From assembly GCA_002361655.1 (NCBI GenBank), contig DETM01000028.1, positions 13,959-31,520 on the forward strand: a DNA stretch of 17,562 bases, in the 5' to 3' direction. The stretch is from Prevotella sp. UBA3288. Its GTDB lineage: Bacteria; Bacteroidota; Bacteroidia; Bacteroidales; Bacteroidaceae. The position numbers and the translations under genes are program-made. This document shows positions 16,631 through 17,562 of this stretch, one piece after another (position 1 is the stretch's first letter; each line of letters starts with the position of its first letter). The notes below the pieces were generated by a model, which worked only from the letters and a program-made list of their open reading frames with translations, was not told the origin of the DNA and did not search any database.

Positions 16631-17562
16631 CTATGCCAGACATTTGTCCAGTTCGTCGGCGATGGCTTGCTTGTCGAGGTGCTGTCCGATGAACACCAGT
16701 TTCTGCATGCGGTCGCCATACTGCTCGTCCCAGTCGCGCCGCAGCGTGGCGTCGCGCTCCATCATGTCGTCCAGTTCGTCCTTTGGCATTGTGGCAAACC
16801 ACTGTCCGGCCTGCTTGATGCTGACCTGCTTGCCGGCCTGCTCGAAGAGGTAGCACATGTCGCGCTCGTCGTCGAAATAGCAGATGCCCTTGGCGCGAAT
16901 CACGCTCTTGGGCCACTTGCGGGCCACGAACTCGTCGAAGCGTCCCAGGTTGAACGGCCGTCGGCGATAGTAGACGTATGTGCCGATGCCGTATTCCTCG
17001 GCCTCGCCCTCGTCATGGTGATGGTGGTGGTGATGCTCGTGATGATGTTCGTGCTCGTGCTCGTGTTCGTCGTCGTCATCATCTTCATCTTCCTCGTCGT
17101 GATGACGCTCCACTTCCTGAATCCAGGTGGCTGAGGTGGCCACCGTGTCGAAATCGAACATACCGGTGTTCAGAATCTTGTCGAGGTCGATGTCGCCGTA
17201 GTTGCACTCCATGATTTCCGCTTTGGGCTGCAGGGTGCTCACAATCTGGCGCAGGCGTCCCCGTTCGTCGTCGCTCACCTCGGCGGCCTTGTTCAGCAGC
17301 ACGATGTTGCAGAACTCAATCTGCTGTATCACCAGGTTCTCGATGTCCTCCTCGTCGATGTCGGGACGCGTCAGTTGTAGTCCGCCTTCAAACTCGTCGC
17401 GCATTCGCAGGGCGTCCACCACGGTGACGATGCAGTCCAGTCGGGGCATCACAGGCATCGGCTCGCCCTCTTGGGGGGCGCGTGGCTCCATCAGGCTGGG
17501 TATGCTGCAGATGGTCTGCGCGATGGGGCCGGGCTCACAGATGCCGCTGGCCTCGATGACGA
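16631..17562 (-). CDS. COG0523/CobW-family GTPase (G3E), 5' end outside window
   Basis: 309 codons are visible and the frame is open at the right edge; the N-terminal Walker A (G1) and CxCC metal-binding region would lie beyond it. The visible part starts VIEASGICEPGPIAQTIC, the G3-side motif of this family, then DCIVTVVDALRM, and LLNKAAEVSD as the G4 position (NKxD-like, with Ala-Glu in place of the usual third and fourth residues). Next comes a His/Asp/Glu-rich loop (17104-16994, 15 histidines), then the CobW C-terminal domain (about 167-286 counting from the internal Met at 17491) with RPFNLGRFDEF and KLVFIGQHLD. Family members are GTP-driven metallochaperones for zinc, cobalt or other metals; which metal is not decidable here. 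The His-rich loop points to zinc, cobalt or nickel binding. htrA follows 185 bp downstream without a clear terminator. Confidence 0.93.
   Translation of the reverse strand, partial: VIEASGICEPGPIAQTICSIPSLMEPRAPQEGEPMPVMPRLDCIVTVVDALRMRDEFEGGLQLTRPDIDEEDIENLVIQQIEFCNIVLLNKAAEVSDDERGRLRQIVSTLQPKAEIMECNYGDIDLDKILNTGMFDFDTVATSATWIQEVERHHDEEDEDDDDDEHEHEHEHHHEHHHHHHHDEGEAEEYGIGTYVYYRRRPFNLGRFDEFVARKWPKSVIRAKGICYFDDERDMCYLFEQAGKQVSIKQAGQWFATMPKDELDDMMERDATLRRDWDEQYGDRMQKLVFIGQHLDKQAIADELDKCLA

Noticed and set aside
16619..17134. A plus-strand frame with a very hydrophobic Val/Met/Phe tail that looks like a membrane protein
   Set aside because: The hydrophobic stretch is simply the complement of the His/Asp/Glu codons of the GTPase loop.

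Overview
This 17.6 kb window looks like chromosomal DNA of a Bacteroidales bacterium, most likely Prevotella/Segatella or a close relative. The evidence is a 287-residue primary sigma factor without region 1.1, promoter elements that fit the Bacteroidota -7 consensus TAnnTTTG rather than the sigma70 -10 box, a near absence of Shine-Dalgarno sites, and Bacteroidales-type families: a secreted GH2 beta-galactosidase, a DUF187/GHL10 hydrolase, a PqqD/kinase/S26-like cassette and a His/Asp-rich COG0523 GTPase. The genus is inferred. No tRNA, rRNA, CRISPR array, insertion sequence or phage gene was seen, and no stretch over 300 bp lacks a gene.

Layout. (1) 1-2569, plus strand: the 3' part of nuoM and all of nuoN, the last two membrane proton-pumping subunits of complex I, ending at a strong hairpin terminator (2603-2643). 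(2) 2658-2762: three tandem 35-bp repeats that run into the 3' end of the next gene. (3) 9213 down to 2749, minus strand: a probable four-gene unit, DUF2461 protein, secreted GH2 beta-galactosidase, phytase-esterase-like secreted protein, GHL10 secreted hydrolase. (4) 9231-9285: a compact divergent promoter region whose two halves are near-identical inverted copies. (5) 9288-10791, plus strand: nth (endonuclease III) and ispE (isoprenoid precursor kinase). (6) 14739 down to 10775, minus strand: rpoD, then an exported protein of unknown function, an HPr-kinase/PEPCK-like kinase, a Ser-His signal-peptidase-like protein, a PqqD-type (RRE) protein and panE, all co-directional with gaps of -11 to 48 bp. 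(7) 16445 down to 14928, minus strand: htrA/degP, with its own promoter and terminator. (8) 16631 to the right edge, minus strand: a partial COG0523/CobW-type GTPase with a His/Asp/Glu-rich loop.

How the genes may work together. Most are housekeeping: respiration, DNA repair, isoprenoid and pantothenate synthesis, transcription, envelope protein quality control, metal handling. The 9213-2749 unit suggests envelope or glycan work, since three of its four products carry signal peptides. The least explained part is the kinase / S26-like protein / PqqD trio behind rpoD. These three families recur in ribosomally made, modified peptide (RiPP) pathways, but no precursor peptide, cyclase, radical-SAM enzyme or transporter is visible here.

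A second theme is short tandem duplications at gene edges: 35 bp x3 at the GHL10 3' end, 38 bp x2 at the phytase-like 5' end and 25 bp x2 at the pqqD 3' end. Each one touches a start or stop codon.
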